Of a stretch of DNA of 64,000 nucleotides, positions 20,809 to 31,620 are shown piece after piece. Made by a program: the position numbers and the translations under genes. The stretch lies in the NCBI RefSeq assembly GCF_024586455.1, contig NC_065922.1, positions 77,297,106 through 77,361,105 of the forward strand, in the 5' to 3' direction. Under the pieces are notes generated by a model. That model did not search any database and had not been told where the DNA came from. It saw only the letters and a list, made by a program, of their open reading frames with translations. Positions within the stretch are counted from its first letter, which is position 1. The number at the start of each line of letters is the position of its first letter. The DNA is from Bactrocera neohumeralis (Eukaryota > Arthropoda > Insecta > Diptera > Tephritidae).

Positions 20809-23155
20809 ATGTTGTGTTTACGACAAAGCGCGTTTCTACAAAATTTCTTGCTTTTAACCGGTACCTTGGTGTTGTTGCTGCTGTATAGCAGCACCACTGA
20901 GGCATACTCGGGTCTAATAGCGGCCGACCCAGGTGTGTGAAAAATAAATAAAGCAAAATGTGGAAGTTCGAGGAGCAAAAATCAAGTCAAAGAAAATTAA
21001 AAAAATATACATATTGAAAAATATTATATATATTTGCTATATATATATATAATAGAAATTGAAAACAATTAAAAAAAAAATCGAAAATATTGTTCGCAGC
21101 AATAAGTGTTATGTACAAGTGTTTGTGGCATATATATTTTTTAGCAAATTATTTTCACTACTCAACCCTTTCTTGTTAGATAACCCGGGCAAATGCATTT
21201 ATCGCGGCGATGAGCTGAAGCTTGGCGTGAATCTGGGTATTGCGCCGTGTCAGCGCCTCACTTGCAATGAGGACGGCTCAATATTTATTGAGGGGTAAGT
21301 TTGCTCGTTTATTGAGGCAATTTCTCTTAAAATTGTGTTCGCGTTGCAATCATATGTAATTAAACGGCAGTAAAAAAACAAAAAAGTAAAATAAAAAATA
21401 AAAATTAATTGAAAAAAATAAAATAAATTGAAAAAAAATAAATAAATTGTAAAAGTTAAAGAAATAAAATAAATTGAAAAAAAATAAAATAAATTGAAAA
21501 AAATTAAATAAATTGAAAAAATTTAAATAAATTGAAAGAAATAAAATAAATTGAAAAAAAAAATTAATTGAAAAAAAATAAATTGAAAAAAATATATATA
21601 TTAATTGAAAATAAATAAATAAATTGAAAAAAATTAAAAATACTAATTTTTAACTACTAAAGCAATTGTAAAATTTAAAAATTTAATTTAATCACCAGAA
21701 TTATTTTCCTGATTTTAAACTACTATATACTCCTGATTCGAATTTTTCAAAAAAAAAAAATATTTTTTTGAAAAAATAATAATAGTCAGCATAATTATAA
21801 ATAATTCCATTGGGAATCAATATTAATTTTAAATAAAATATAATTTTTAACTAATTCTGACTTAAACTTCAATGAAGACTATAAATTTGATATTTAATCA
21901 AAAAAATTTAATCTATAAATTTTGATCAAACCATTTTTTCGAAGATTCTTTTTGCACAAAATAAAATTATTATTAATTAATAATAATTTTTTTTAACAAA
22001 GATATTTTTAAAAATATATTTATTACTAATAAATCATAATTTGTCTCAAACAAACCCACTTAGTTTCATTCAGTAGTTATATAAGAGCCAATTTATTTGC
22101 GCCTCTCTTCACTTAAAAAATTAATATATCCATTTCAATGCGTTCAACGGCAATATTGCTAAAACTCGAGAAAACATGAAAAAACGCAAACTTCGGTTGC
22201 ATCGCAGCTATAATACCCTTCACAAATACAAACGATTTCTCATAAGAATTTTGAGCGTTCAGTTTGTATGACAGCTATATGCTATAGTGGTTCGATGCCG
22301 AAGGTTTCGACAACCGAGCAGTTTCGTAGGGAGTAAAGTACGTGTGTGAAATTTCAGATCGATATCTCAAAAGCTCAGGGACTAGTTCGCGTATATAAAG
22401 ACTTCTTAATTTATTTTAATTCATACAATTTTCTCAAAGTATTTAAAATGTTTAGCAAAAGTTATTTTTGATTATAAGTAATAGGTTGTCTACATATTTC
22501 TTTTGCATTTCTTTTCTTTTTTGACGTCATTCGTACGCTTAAGTCATGTACTCATTTTAATGGATTGCCTTTGGCTATGAAGTCATGCTATAACCTCTTA
22601 ATTGCTTGAATATTTTACGGAAAAATTGTAAACAGATTTTCTTGGTAAATGATCGACAATGAGTACACAGCCATATTTATAGAGATAAATGTACATTTAT
22701 TTACATATGTATTTATATGCACCAGAAAGTGGGGGAGGAAGTGCACTTATCACTAATGAAGTTAATTAATTGAGTCAATTCAACACACAGGCGACAGACA
22801 ACACGATTATTTATTGCGATTTTTCCGCTAACTTTCAATTTTTCTTTCTCGCACATAACCACTTAAATAAATATACATACATATATATAAATGCACATGT
22901 ATAAGTAAATATTTTAGCGCATCAATAAAGCCGCACAGCCATTAATCTAATTGTCGTTTCACATTTCTTTGCATTCGTTGCAGTTGCGGCCGGTTACGCA
23001 TCGAGAACTGCAACAACGGCGAGCGCATACACATGGACAAACCGTTCCCAGAATGCTGCAAGCTGCGCTACAAGTGCAAGAAGCCCGACGGCTCGCCGTA
23101 CTACATTGAGCGCGATGCCTTCGGCAGCGATCAGCAGAACAAGCTGAAGCGCTGA
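20809..23155 (+). CDS. Secreted single-domain von Willebrand factor C (SVWC) protein, 3 exons
   Basis: Coding exons are 20809-20932, 21180-21294 and 22984-23155, together 411 nt giving 136 residues. Junctions are CCAG|GTGTGT, TTGTTAG|AT, GAGG|GTAAGT and GTTGCAG|TTGCGG, and the reading frame is kept through all of them. Residues 1 to about 32 form a signal peptide (MLCLRQSAF, then LLLTGTLVLLLLYSS). The mature part opens near NPGKCIYRGDEL and has eight cysteines in the SVWC order: KC, PC, TC, GCG, NC, a PECC pair and KC. It then ends in a charged tail to KLKR. SVWC proteins are small secreted insect factors; members such as Vago are induced by infection or nutritional state. The exact function here is unknown and no ortholog is claimed. 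Intron 2 (1.7 kb) holds an AAATAAATTGAAA minisatellite and a dispersed repeat. The gene is opposite in strand to Appl and probably lies inside an Appl intron. Confidence 0.88.
21365..21640. repeat. AAATAAATTGAAA minisatellite in SVWC intron 2
   Basis: About a dozen imperfect copies of a 13-17-bp unit close to AAATAAATTGAAAAA run without interruption. The array starts about 70 bp after the exon 2 donor. Confidence 0.85.
22204..22410. repeat. Dispersed fly repeat fragment in SVWC intron 2, reverse orientation
   Basis: Reverse-orientation copy of the CATACAAACTGA family: GTTCAGTTTGTATGACAGCTATATGC at about 22258, followed by GATCGATATCTCAAAAGC-like sequence. Confidence 0.6.
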
Positions 23156-23480
23156 CTGGAGAGCAGCAGCGTGCGCACGAGAGAGAGGGAACGAGTGGGA
23201 GAGCAGGAGGGTGTCGATCAATGATCTTGCGCGGCGTGAGTGGGTAGATGTGTTGGTGCGCTGAGCGCTTACAAGCGAGATACGTCTGGCGGTTGCGGTT
23301 TCGGCTGAACGTTGGAGGTTGTTTGTGCTGATAAGGCTTACTACGGTTCATTTGTGTCGTCTTTCTGAGTTAGCTGTATAGATACTATTTGCATAATCTT
23401 AGTACGTAAATATTTTTGTTTGGATTTAATGTGTTATTTTGTATTTTTCACTTAGATTTAGAAATAAACAAAAGTATATT
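23156..23480 (+). terminator. 3' UTR and poly(A) signal of the SVWC gene
   Basis: The DNA after the TGA stays moderately GC-rich for about 180 bp and then turns AT-rich. A canonical AATAAA lies at 23463-23468, about 310 bp after the stop, and is the best candidate cleavage signal. This is inferred from position and motif only. Confidence 0.5.
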
Positions 23481-23599
23481 TATTATCAACAACAAAGTTG
23501 GCATATAGATTGGCGAGCAGATGGTGGCAAGTAATATGCAAACAACTGTGCTTATTACTAAATCGAAGGCAGATGTGCTCGGAAGGGTCTGAATATATG

Positions 23600-24843
23600 T
23601 ACATACATTACGAATAGAAGGAAAACCGCGTTTGTGACATTTTTTTGAGGAAGACCCAGGATTGATGCAATAGAAGGATGTGGTCTTACATTGATTTTCA
23701 GACGTACAGCCAAGGTTGGATGGGCATCATCACTGAATGGCAGTTTTCTAACTTTTTGGAAAAATTGGTCGCAGCTTCGTGTTCTTGCTTTTTTAATCTG
23801 GATCATGGAGTCGCCAAATCGAACTCTGGCGGCTCCTTCTCTGCCCAATATACCGACGAGGGAGCTTTGGGTGGGAAGAAGCCGTTGGAGGAGAGAGACA
23901 GTAAGCTTCTTCACGGATGGGTCAAAATTTGGGGGAAAGGTTGGTGGAGGGGTTTAGGAAGCTTTCGATCAAGGCCAGTTTCAGACTTCCTGACTATTAC
24001 AGTGTCTTCCAGGCTGAGGTTGCAGCCATCAAAGTAGTACCAGATTTGCTGCTCCAAAATGCGTCCTCCTTTAGAGAAGTAACCATTCACTCAGATAGAA
24101 GAGCAGTGATACTAGCTTTGAGCTCATTTATAGTGCGTTCAGAGTTAGTCGAAGGGTGTCTAACATCGCTATCATTAGCAGCATTAGCTTTGTGATAAGA
24201 CTGAAATGGGTGCAGGGCATAGCGGAATCACAGGTAATTGCAAAGCTTGTGAGCTAGCAAAAAAAGGCACCCTAGAATCATTATCGGTAGAATGGGAACG
24301 GGTCGGTGCTCCCGCATCGTCTTGTGTTCTACTATTGGATAGCTGGGACTCGCGGATGCTTGGCCAACGCTGGGCCACAAACGGTACCTGCGCAGTCGCA
24401 AAAGCCTTTTGGCTCAAGATTGATCGCAGGAGATCTAGCGATCTCTTTGCCTTCAGTAAGGTTAGCCTTTCCCTAGTTGTGGGTCTTTTAGCAAGACAGT
24501 GCTTTATTGATGAATGCTTTAAGATTGGGAATCTTACCAGACGCCGTCTGCAGAAGTTGTTTAGAAGAAGATGCGGTAGAAAGAAGTCAGCACTTCCTTC
24601 CATCTTTCTTGACTGTCCCGTGTTTGGGGAGTCAAGACTTAGACAATTGGGGGCGCATACCTTCAGACATCCTATCGAACTGGCGGGTGTTGAAATTAAA
24701 CGCCTTTGCAAATTGTATTGGCTACTAAGCGTTTTGCCAATCTGTAAGTCCGAACACAGGAGTTATTATTTTCAATGGCTACACAAAGGACTACATTTAT
24801 CAGTCCACGTGTGATCTTTGATCAGCGATCTAACCTAACCTAA
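23600..24843 (+). pseudogene. Jockey-type non-LTR retrotransposon 3' fragment with RNase H
   Basis: The plus strand carries the end of a non-LTR ORF2. An RNase H domain shows all three acidic blocks: FFTDGSKF (Asp at 23916), VFQAEVAAIK (Glu at 24016) and VTIHSDRRAVI (Asp at 24094), with a frameshift between the first and second. Further on come GAGHSGITGNCKACELAKKG (24206), LGQRWATNGTC and, in another frame, LPDAVCRSCLEEDAVE (24537), the cysteine-histidine motif. The 3' end is ATCTAACCTAACCTAA at about 24828-24843, a tail type I associate with this family. Stops between 24195 and 24206 and later frameshifts show it is inactive. The start is only approximate. Confidence 0.88.
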
Positions 24844-26339
24844 AGCCCCTCTTTTGAAGTGACTGACTTGAATAAACGACTAACGAAACTGGATTTTCCA
24901 AAGCTTCAGCTGTTTTTAGGTATTTTATTTCATAAGTTCAGCCCGACCATACCTTAACATTTGGGCGTAGAATGCAGACTTCCATCTTCCCCAAATAATA
25001 AGGACAGAACCTTTTCTTTATCACTTTTTACTTCTATACATTTTTCCTTCTTTGGTGCATTAGAAATGATTGGTAAGTGTAAACAGCCGCCTCAGACCCC
25101 AAAGTCACGAGATGATAATTTGCTCAAGCCCCAGCGGTAGCTCGAACGTATGACAGCGCGCCTTTATTTAAAATATTTCGCATTGTAATTATATAATAAG
25201 TTATTTTTGATTGAGAACAAGCTGCGTCGCCTCAAAGGATCATCGTACAGAAGACGGCTTATTTATAGCCAATGTCAATAAGCAAGCAATTCGTTGTTGT
25301 TAATATATGCAAGTAGCGAGCGTTATGCCTGCATGCTGACCCATGCGTATTCTGGCGCAGCATAAAAGACGAAATTACACGGTGCAGCGAGGCGTGTGAG
25401 CAACATTGCCGCTTAATTAAATTTATGCAAAATATGAGACAACGCAGCAGCGAATCAACGCTGTCATGCAGCAACAGAAAGCCGTAACAAGTATGGGTGT
25501 GAGTGTTTGTGCGTGTGGGAGATTATAGTTTTATGCGCTTCAGTTGCAGCGCTCTGCGCGCCTGTGCGTTTGCCAGCGTAATGAAGCGCATCAAATGAGT
25601 TGGCGCATTGTCTTATTGTCTTCGCTGATGAGGCCATAAAAGCCTACCTCGGTAGCAAGTGAGGCAATTTCGTTGTGTAATTCAAAAACATTTTTTTTCT
25701 TATATATTTTTAATTGTTGCGCGCGGACTTCGCGGTTATAAACAGTGTCAGCAATGAAGGCTGACAGGCAATAAAACAGGCTGACACAGGCTGACAGGTA
25801 AATGCACGAAGAGTTGGGCAATTATGCGAAGTGGGTGCGACTGAATGCACAGGGCTGGACGAGTTGTTTGCGGTTGAAGGCTAGGGAGAATTCGCCAAGA
25901 AGTTGCGGTGAGTATTATCCGAGACGCTATCAAACAACGGTGAGCTTTGCGGTAAGTAAAGATAAAAGCAAGGCATGTAGATAGTTAATGTAACATGCTC
26001 AGGGAAACGGTGCAACAGGCCAATTTTTTGTGAGCGGCATGCAAAATAATACTTCCAGAGTTGAGTAAATTAAAGCAGCCCGCAAAGTTTGCATGGGGCG
26101 TGGCAAATGTGGAATGTCCAAAGTACACAGCCGGCCGTAAACAATTAAGAATGGACTTTCGATGAAGCAAGGTTATTAAAAGTAGACGTTAATTGACATC
26201 TATTAATTGTGAAAGTTGGTGGGATCAGAAAACTTATGTAGACTCGTTGACACTAATTGTGGATGTAGTCACCGCTGTTGCTGCGTGAGCTCATCTACGG
26301 AGTAGTATAAATAAAAAAAGTTGGGGTTCAAATGAGAAA
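24844..26339. other. No gene seen
   Basis: Moderately GC-rich patches at 25300-25620 have short overlapping frames but no conserved domain. A short direct repeat CAGGCTGACA occurs two or three times at 25769-25800. No splice-bounded frame was recognised. Confidence 0.45.
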
Positions 26340-26586
26340 TATTGGGTAGTCGCAAAAGTCTTTTCGTATTTTGTCAGTAGATGTCGTTGCAGTCGTATAT
26401 CACCGGTGCTACCAATCACATTGTGTCATATCATATAGTGTTGGAAAGGTGACATTCTAAGCTTCACTTAATAAAAAATAAATAAATTCGGGGAAAAGAA
26501 AAAAAGTTACAGCTGTTCAAAAATGGGTATAAAGAAATAAGTTGAAGTTTGATTAGAAATACGAAAAGACTTTTTCGGCTACTCAG
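26340..26586. mobile_element. ~245-bp mariner MITE with both ends
   Basis: The left end TATTGGGTAGTCGCAAAAGTC starts at 26340; the right end is ACGAAAAGACTTTTTCGGCTACTCA. Just inside the left end it shares GTCAGTAGATGTCGTTGCAG and the following ~90 bp with the element at 38614. Just inside the right end it shares GAAGTTTGATTAGAAATACG with 5070-5095. It is therefore an internal deletion of the same mariner. Confidence 0.88.
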
Positions 26587-27850
26587 AGGCCGTTTCTCAG
26601 TCGATCAAAACGAATAACCGCTTAAATGCTCGAAATGGTTGCGGAGCACAAACAGTCCGCCAATGTCAATGCACTTTTCTGCCAAACGCGCTGCTTACGC
26701 CCAAAACATTTTGCTGACCAAATGTTCAGTATTTTAATACTTCATGCAGAGTCAGCATAATTCGTGCAAACGTTAAATAAATGCAACGCTGAATGTAAGA
26801 AAAATGTAGGAAAATGTAAAAGAAATGCGCACAAACAACTATAGTTTTTCGTTGATTTTCTGCAATAAATTAAATTGCAGCGAAATGTCACGCATACGCC
26901 ATGGTGGGTCAGCGCACAGACAACTAGCAGGCCAAGGCAGGAGAAGAAGCGAGTTAGCGTGAGAAAAAAGTATATAAATGAGACGGGAGAACACTGGCAG
27001 AGCTTTCGAAGGGAAGGCAAAGCGAATGCGATGGCGAGCGGGAGGAAAAAGGATTTTACGCTGACTGCAGCGCCTGGAAAAAATGTAGTTAAAATTGAGA
27101 CAAGTGAAGGATGCGAGTGCCATTAGTGCGACGGGAGGCGGGTAAGGCACAAAAAACAGAAAACGGTGGGTAAAAAATCGTTTATAAAAGTTGGCGTGAT
27201 TGCGAAAAAATGCGCAAAAACATTTTTATTTGTCAAAAAATAAATACGAAAGCACAAAGTGAGGCAACAACAATCAAGTATAGTTGAGCTTTAAAACTCT
27301 ATGACGCGCGCGTGCGTCCACAAACGCTTAATAATATGGCCAACACGCCCGAAGCGCATATATTATACAAAGAATACACACAAACACATGCAAGAGGAAC
27401 AAGAAGAGCGTGCAGCACGGGAAAATGCAAAGCGAGAAGGCACGTGGAGTTAGTCAATATATTAGCACCCTTTCGCCACCAACGCCGCTATCTGCCACAT
27501 TTAGGACACATTCCCACTAACAATACTAATACTGACACACCTTCAAATGTGTGTATATTATATTACAGCCATATTGTACAGCTGCTAAAGAAAGAAGGCG
27601 GAGACAACTTTCTATTTCTCCAAAAATTAAATAGCACATAATTTGAGTAGTTTGAAACTAGTGTTTTAGGGACTAGTTCGAGAGTAGTTTAAGTCAAAGG
27701 GTTTTCCAAATTATAAAGCGTTTTAGGGTAAAGAGACAGCTGTTGCTTTCGTATTTTAGGCACTTTTTAAATATCCGAAGTTGATATTTTTGAAAATAGT
27801 TCGAACATTGATAAAAATAACACCAATAAATACTTTTATTTATTACAAAT
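26587..27850. other. No gene seen
   Basis: No conserved frame was recognised. A short frame at 26875-27126 (+) is Arg/Lys-rich with no domain. Confidence 0.45.
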
Positions 27851-27854
27851 TTTG

Positions 27855-28060
27855 ATTTTTATTTTCGAAACCGTAATAAAATTTTTCGAAAGTTCGGAAG
27901 ATTGCTTTTCTGAAATAATTTTTATTTTCGAACCCGTAATGAAATTTTTCGAAAATTGGAATTTTTATTTTCGAACCTGTAATGAATTTTTTCGAAAATT
28001 CGGAAGATAGCTTAGAAAATAGGTTTTAATTTCAAACATAAATAATAGAATTTTTCGAAA
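27855..28060. repeat. Short tandem array, TTTTTATTTTCGAA...AAATTTTTCGAAAATT
   Basis: Three clear copies and one degenerate copy of a ~45-70-bp unit start near 27855, 27919, 27961 and 28020. Each has TTTTTATTTTCGAA, then CCGTAATGAAATTTTTCGAAAATT and usually CGGAAGAT. It lies about 0.8 kb from the Appl exon and is similar in wording to arrays at 29640-29880 and 57540-58420. Confidence 0.75.
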
Positions 28061-28860
28061 ATTTTTATGCTAGCCCAAACTCCGAAATATCGAAAAATTA
28101 AATTTTTGAAATTATTTGGAATTGTGATAAGCCCTAAATTGGAAAAGTCTTCAAATGACTGGTATGAGCTTTGCAGTACTTCATACACAACATACTATCC
28201 TAACCACTCTCTCACTCATTCCCATAGTCTAATATCCAAAGCAGAAGCGAAAACTGCTTGCAAAATGCACCAGCGCCAAACTGAATTTGCCAGCACATGA
28301 ACCCACAAAGTGATTTCAGCAATTTTTTCACTCAACTAGCATTGCGGATACATACATATGTACATATATGTACTATATATCTGTGAAAAGTTCTCTGCGC
28401 GTGTGTGCACTAGGTCCTTACGGTAATTTTTCAAAATCTCCAACTAAGCAATGGCGCAGCCAAATAGTCAAATAGCCAAGTGTGGAATGAAATTAGTTTT
28501 TTGGCTAGGGTTTCGCCTGGCAATCGATAAGTGGCTTAAGGATGGGTATTATCAGGAATTTGCACAGCAATAAAAATGCAAATGCTGTGTATGTATTTAC
28601 GAAGGAGTGAACTATCAGCGCAAAGGGTCTGCATTGCTTGTAAATATGTAGAGTAATTTTAATAAATTTTTCTCAGCATCTTTTTGACAGTTGACCCAAT
28701 TTGCACACCTTTGCGAAGCGCACTGGGTTTAGGTCTGGTCTCCAGCGTTGCAGAGTTGTATTTTGCAATATTTAGATTTCGGTTTGAGCAGATAATTTTT
28801 TGTGCATTTTCATTAAATTTTCATTTTATTTTTAGATTTTTTTTCGAGTTTTTCACTCAC
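28061..28860. other. Appl intron sequence next to the exon donor
   Basis: AT-rich sequence on the 3' side of the Appl exon (minus strand). Nothing else was recognised; a short TA-type run lies at 28352-28378. Confidence 0.5.
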
Positions 28861-29031
28861 CTTTTTGCAGTAGTCCAGTAAGTCCATTTTGTCTCGCAAG
28901 CATGTGGCGCCCGATGTCTTCTTATTCAAATCCGTTACCCAGCGTCCCTCTTCGGAGAGGTATTGTGGTTGGAATATTTGGCCAGCTTCGCAGAGCACCG
29001 CGATTTGTGGCTCCCAACGCGGTGAGGCGGC
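28861..29031 (-). CDS. Appl: Internal exon of Appl (amyloid precursor protein-like), start of E1 domain
   Basis: On the minus strand the exon is bounded by GTGTGTTACAG|GCC at 29031 and AAAAAG|GTGAGTG at 28861. It is 171 nt, 57 codons, phase 0 at both ends. The translation begins AASPRWEPQIAVLCEAG, continues SEEGRWVTDLNKK and ATCLRDKMDLLDYC, and ends KK. This is the N-terminal growth-factor-like part of the E1 domain of fly APPL, with three of its cysteines (exon residues 14, 44 and 55). APPL is a single-pass neuronal membrane protein, cut by secretases and acting in axon growth and neuronal maintenance. The preceding exon should carry the signal peptide and the next the rest of E1; neither was found, so both flanking introns appear long. 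Gene identity is very secure; only this exon is claimed. Confidence 0.94.
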
Positions 29032-29639
29032 CTGTAACACACAAGAAAAAACGAAAAAATGAATTATTAAAAAAAATATATATTTATTGTATAAATATGC
29101 AAAAAACATTTTTAAAAATTGTGGAAAAAAATTATAAATTTAACTTTATAAAACTATTTCTTGCTGTTTTTACAACTTTCACTTTGATATGGCTGATGGC
29201 GCTACTCTAACTATACAAAAGTTGTCGAAGAAAATAGCGTTTGCTTTAAACTTTAATTTTCTTTATTCCCACTTTCATTTATTGCCATTTCCCTGCTTTC
29301 GCCGCCATTTAGCGGTGCATTCACGCTCCAATTCGAAATCAACATCAATCATACGCCCCGTTGTCCGCTGGTCGGCGCTCGAGTGCCGTGCCGCCGCACA
29401 TTTGTCGCACACTTTAGCAGCCAAAGCTAATTTTTAATGCTCACTTTAATAAGCAGAAAAGCCAATTTCGGAACGTGATAACCTAATTTCACATGACCAG
29501 CAGCGGCCATTTGCCATTAGCCAGTTGGCCTCCTTAGCGCTCACTTCACTTTGAAAATATTTCCGCTGCTGGTTGAGTGACTTGTGGCTTTCAATTTTAG
29601 ACGTTACATTTTTTTTGCGTCACCACTTTTAAATTTTAA
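29032..29639. other. Appl intron sequence next to the exon acceptor
   Basis: AT-rich near the exon, then a GC-richer patch at 29280-29420 with no conserved frame. The pyrimidine-rich acceptor tract lies at 29032-29060 on the minus strand. Confidence 0.5.
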
Positions 29640-29880
29640 TGAGAAAGAGGAAAAAGCAAAGTTTCAAAATTTTCGAAGATAACTTTGAAAATGATTTTTA
29701 TTTCCGAACACGGTTTTTATGGCGTCATCCGTTTTGAATTTTAATGTGAAAGTGGAAAAAGTAAAGTTTCAAAATTTTCGACGATAACATCGAAAATGAT
29801 TTTTATTTTCGAACACGATAACGTTTTTGTAAAAAACTGTTCGATGCTAACTTCGAATTTCAAAAATTTATATCTTCGAA
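29640..29880. repeat. Direct repeat, 111-bp period, TTTCAAAATTTTCGA unit
   Basis: Two copies of about 72 bp start at about 29640 and 29751. Both contain GGAAAAAG, AAAGTTTCAAAATTTTCGA, GAAAATGATTTTTATTT and CGAACACG. A third, partial copy follows to 29880. Confidence 0.8.
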
Positions 29881-30879
29881 ATTAGTTCGAATTTTAAAAA
29901 GGGTAAAATTGATGCCTTGTATATTTTCTTGCATTTGACAATATTCTTTCAATGACATTCAGTCCATTCAACCATTATTTGGTGGAATCGGGGCATTGTT
30001 TTGAAAATTTTTAAATACTATTTTACTTAGAAAAAATACAGAAATCATTGTTTTTTAAATTTCCTCCATAAATACGAAACTTTTTTAGATACCACCCTCA
30101 TAAATATTATTCAAAATCTGGTATTTTATATGCAAAACGAAATTTTTGGTTTTTTGCAAGAACATCGTTTTCCACTTTGACCAGTTGCGACGCACTCACT
30201 TAATCTAAATCAGAAAAATATGTGAAATATTCATCACCGAGGGCATAATCGAATAAAAATAGCCGAATCAGTGAACCCAAAAAAGGTTAATGCAAACACG
30301 CAAAGCGTCGCAAAAAAAATATTTGTCAAAGTGAAAAAATGCGAAAAATTGCGCGCTCTGACAGTCATCCACTCGCTTTGTTGTTGTTGCTTATTTTTAT
30401 GCATGCAATTCACTTGCTTAATGCTTGTAAGCACTTCGGCAAGCCTCGTCATGTAGCCCACATGAGCACACACTCTCAAAAACACGTGCATACGCGCTTT
30501 GGCGCAGAGCGTGTGATTGATGACCGTTTAATTGTAGGCAAAAACAAAAACAAAATGAAAAAAATAAAATTCGAAATTACAGAATAAAAAGCTGCCTGGC
30601 AATTAAGCAGTGAGGGAGAGACCAAAGTTGAGTTGTAGACAGGAGAGTATGAGAGTCATAAGGCGAGAGAAAGAGAAGAATCACAGTTTACTAAATTGAA
30701 AAGATCGCCAAAACCACTGATTTTATGCTTCATGTATGGGTTTTAGTTAGTAACATGAGTCTAAATTATAATTTAAGACCTTAAAAAGACCATCCAAACT
30801 GTGGAGTTGCTACTTCGAATCTTGACAAAATCGACTATGTCTGCTGGTTCAACGAAGACCTGACTGCCGAACTGTTTTA
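29881..30879. other. No gene seen
   Basis: AT-rich, then a purine-rich stretch at 30590-30690. No conserved frames. Confidence 0.45.
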
Positions 30880-31620
30880 GCCTCAGTCTTGCAAAGGGTG
30901 GATTATGACGGAGAAGGTGCTACAAAGGTCCAGTACGAAGATGACCACGGAGACATGTTCCTACTGCGATTTGAGCGGGTCTGCTATGACCAGGCACCCA
31001 AATGAGTCTGTCGATGTAATTGGATGATGCTATTTTCAGTGAGGACTTTTTGACTAAGTTTGAGCGTACATTTTTCAAGCTCAATGCTAATATCAACGCT
31101 CTGCTGTCGCACTTCAGAGCGGTAATTCCACTGCTACCTTAAAAGAAATCACTTCTGCCTGAAAACACTACAGTAGTGCGGTAGTCTTAAGCTTGAGGAA
31201 GAGCTCCTTGCAGAAGACTTCCTTCCAACTTTAACTCTTCGCTTGGACCTTTCTGAGAAAAGCCTCTCTGCGCCTGTTCTCCAGCAACTTCTCCTAATTT
31301 ATGGATTAGTTTAAGAAGGAGAGAATTTCAGCGTGACCTTGTTTGGACTCTTTCATATACCCAGCTTCTCTAAGATTTACAGCGATCTTCGCATGACTAG
31401 CTTTAAGTAGTTCATGAAGTCCGCAGAGAACCAGAGGTGTTCATGAGAGCCGCTCTTTGGACGCGTTTAAGCCTTTTAGTGAGTCCAACCTTTTCGGGCG
31501 CCCTTTACCAGACGAGTATACCCTAGTACATTATTGCATTAGCTTGGATTCTAGAGCCAAAACACAATCCTTATAGCTTCTCTAAGGCGAACCTCAGTAT
31601 TGCAAAAGCAGGATGATGGT
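30880..31620 (-). pseudogene. Jockey-type non-LTR fragment (RT end to RNase H), antisense
   Basis: Read on the minus strand, the RT end is seen near 31440-31530 (RAPEKVGLTKRLKRVQRAAL). It is followed by RRREAFLRKVQ, then RNase H pieces in several frames: CFQAEVISFKVAVELPL (about 31115-31165), KNVRSNLVKKSS and YIDRLIWVPGHS (about 30990-31025). Many stops and frameshifts make it ancient. It is the third relic of this class in the window. Confidence 0.72.

Noticed and set aside
24184..24711. 175-codon open frame, minus strand
   Set aside because: Exactly antisense to the recognised Jockey ORF2 remnant at 23600-24843.
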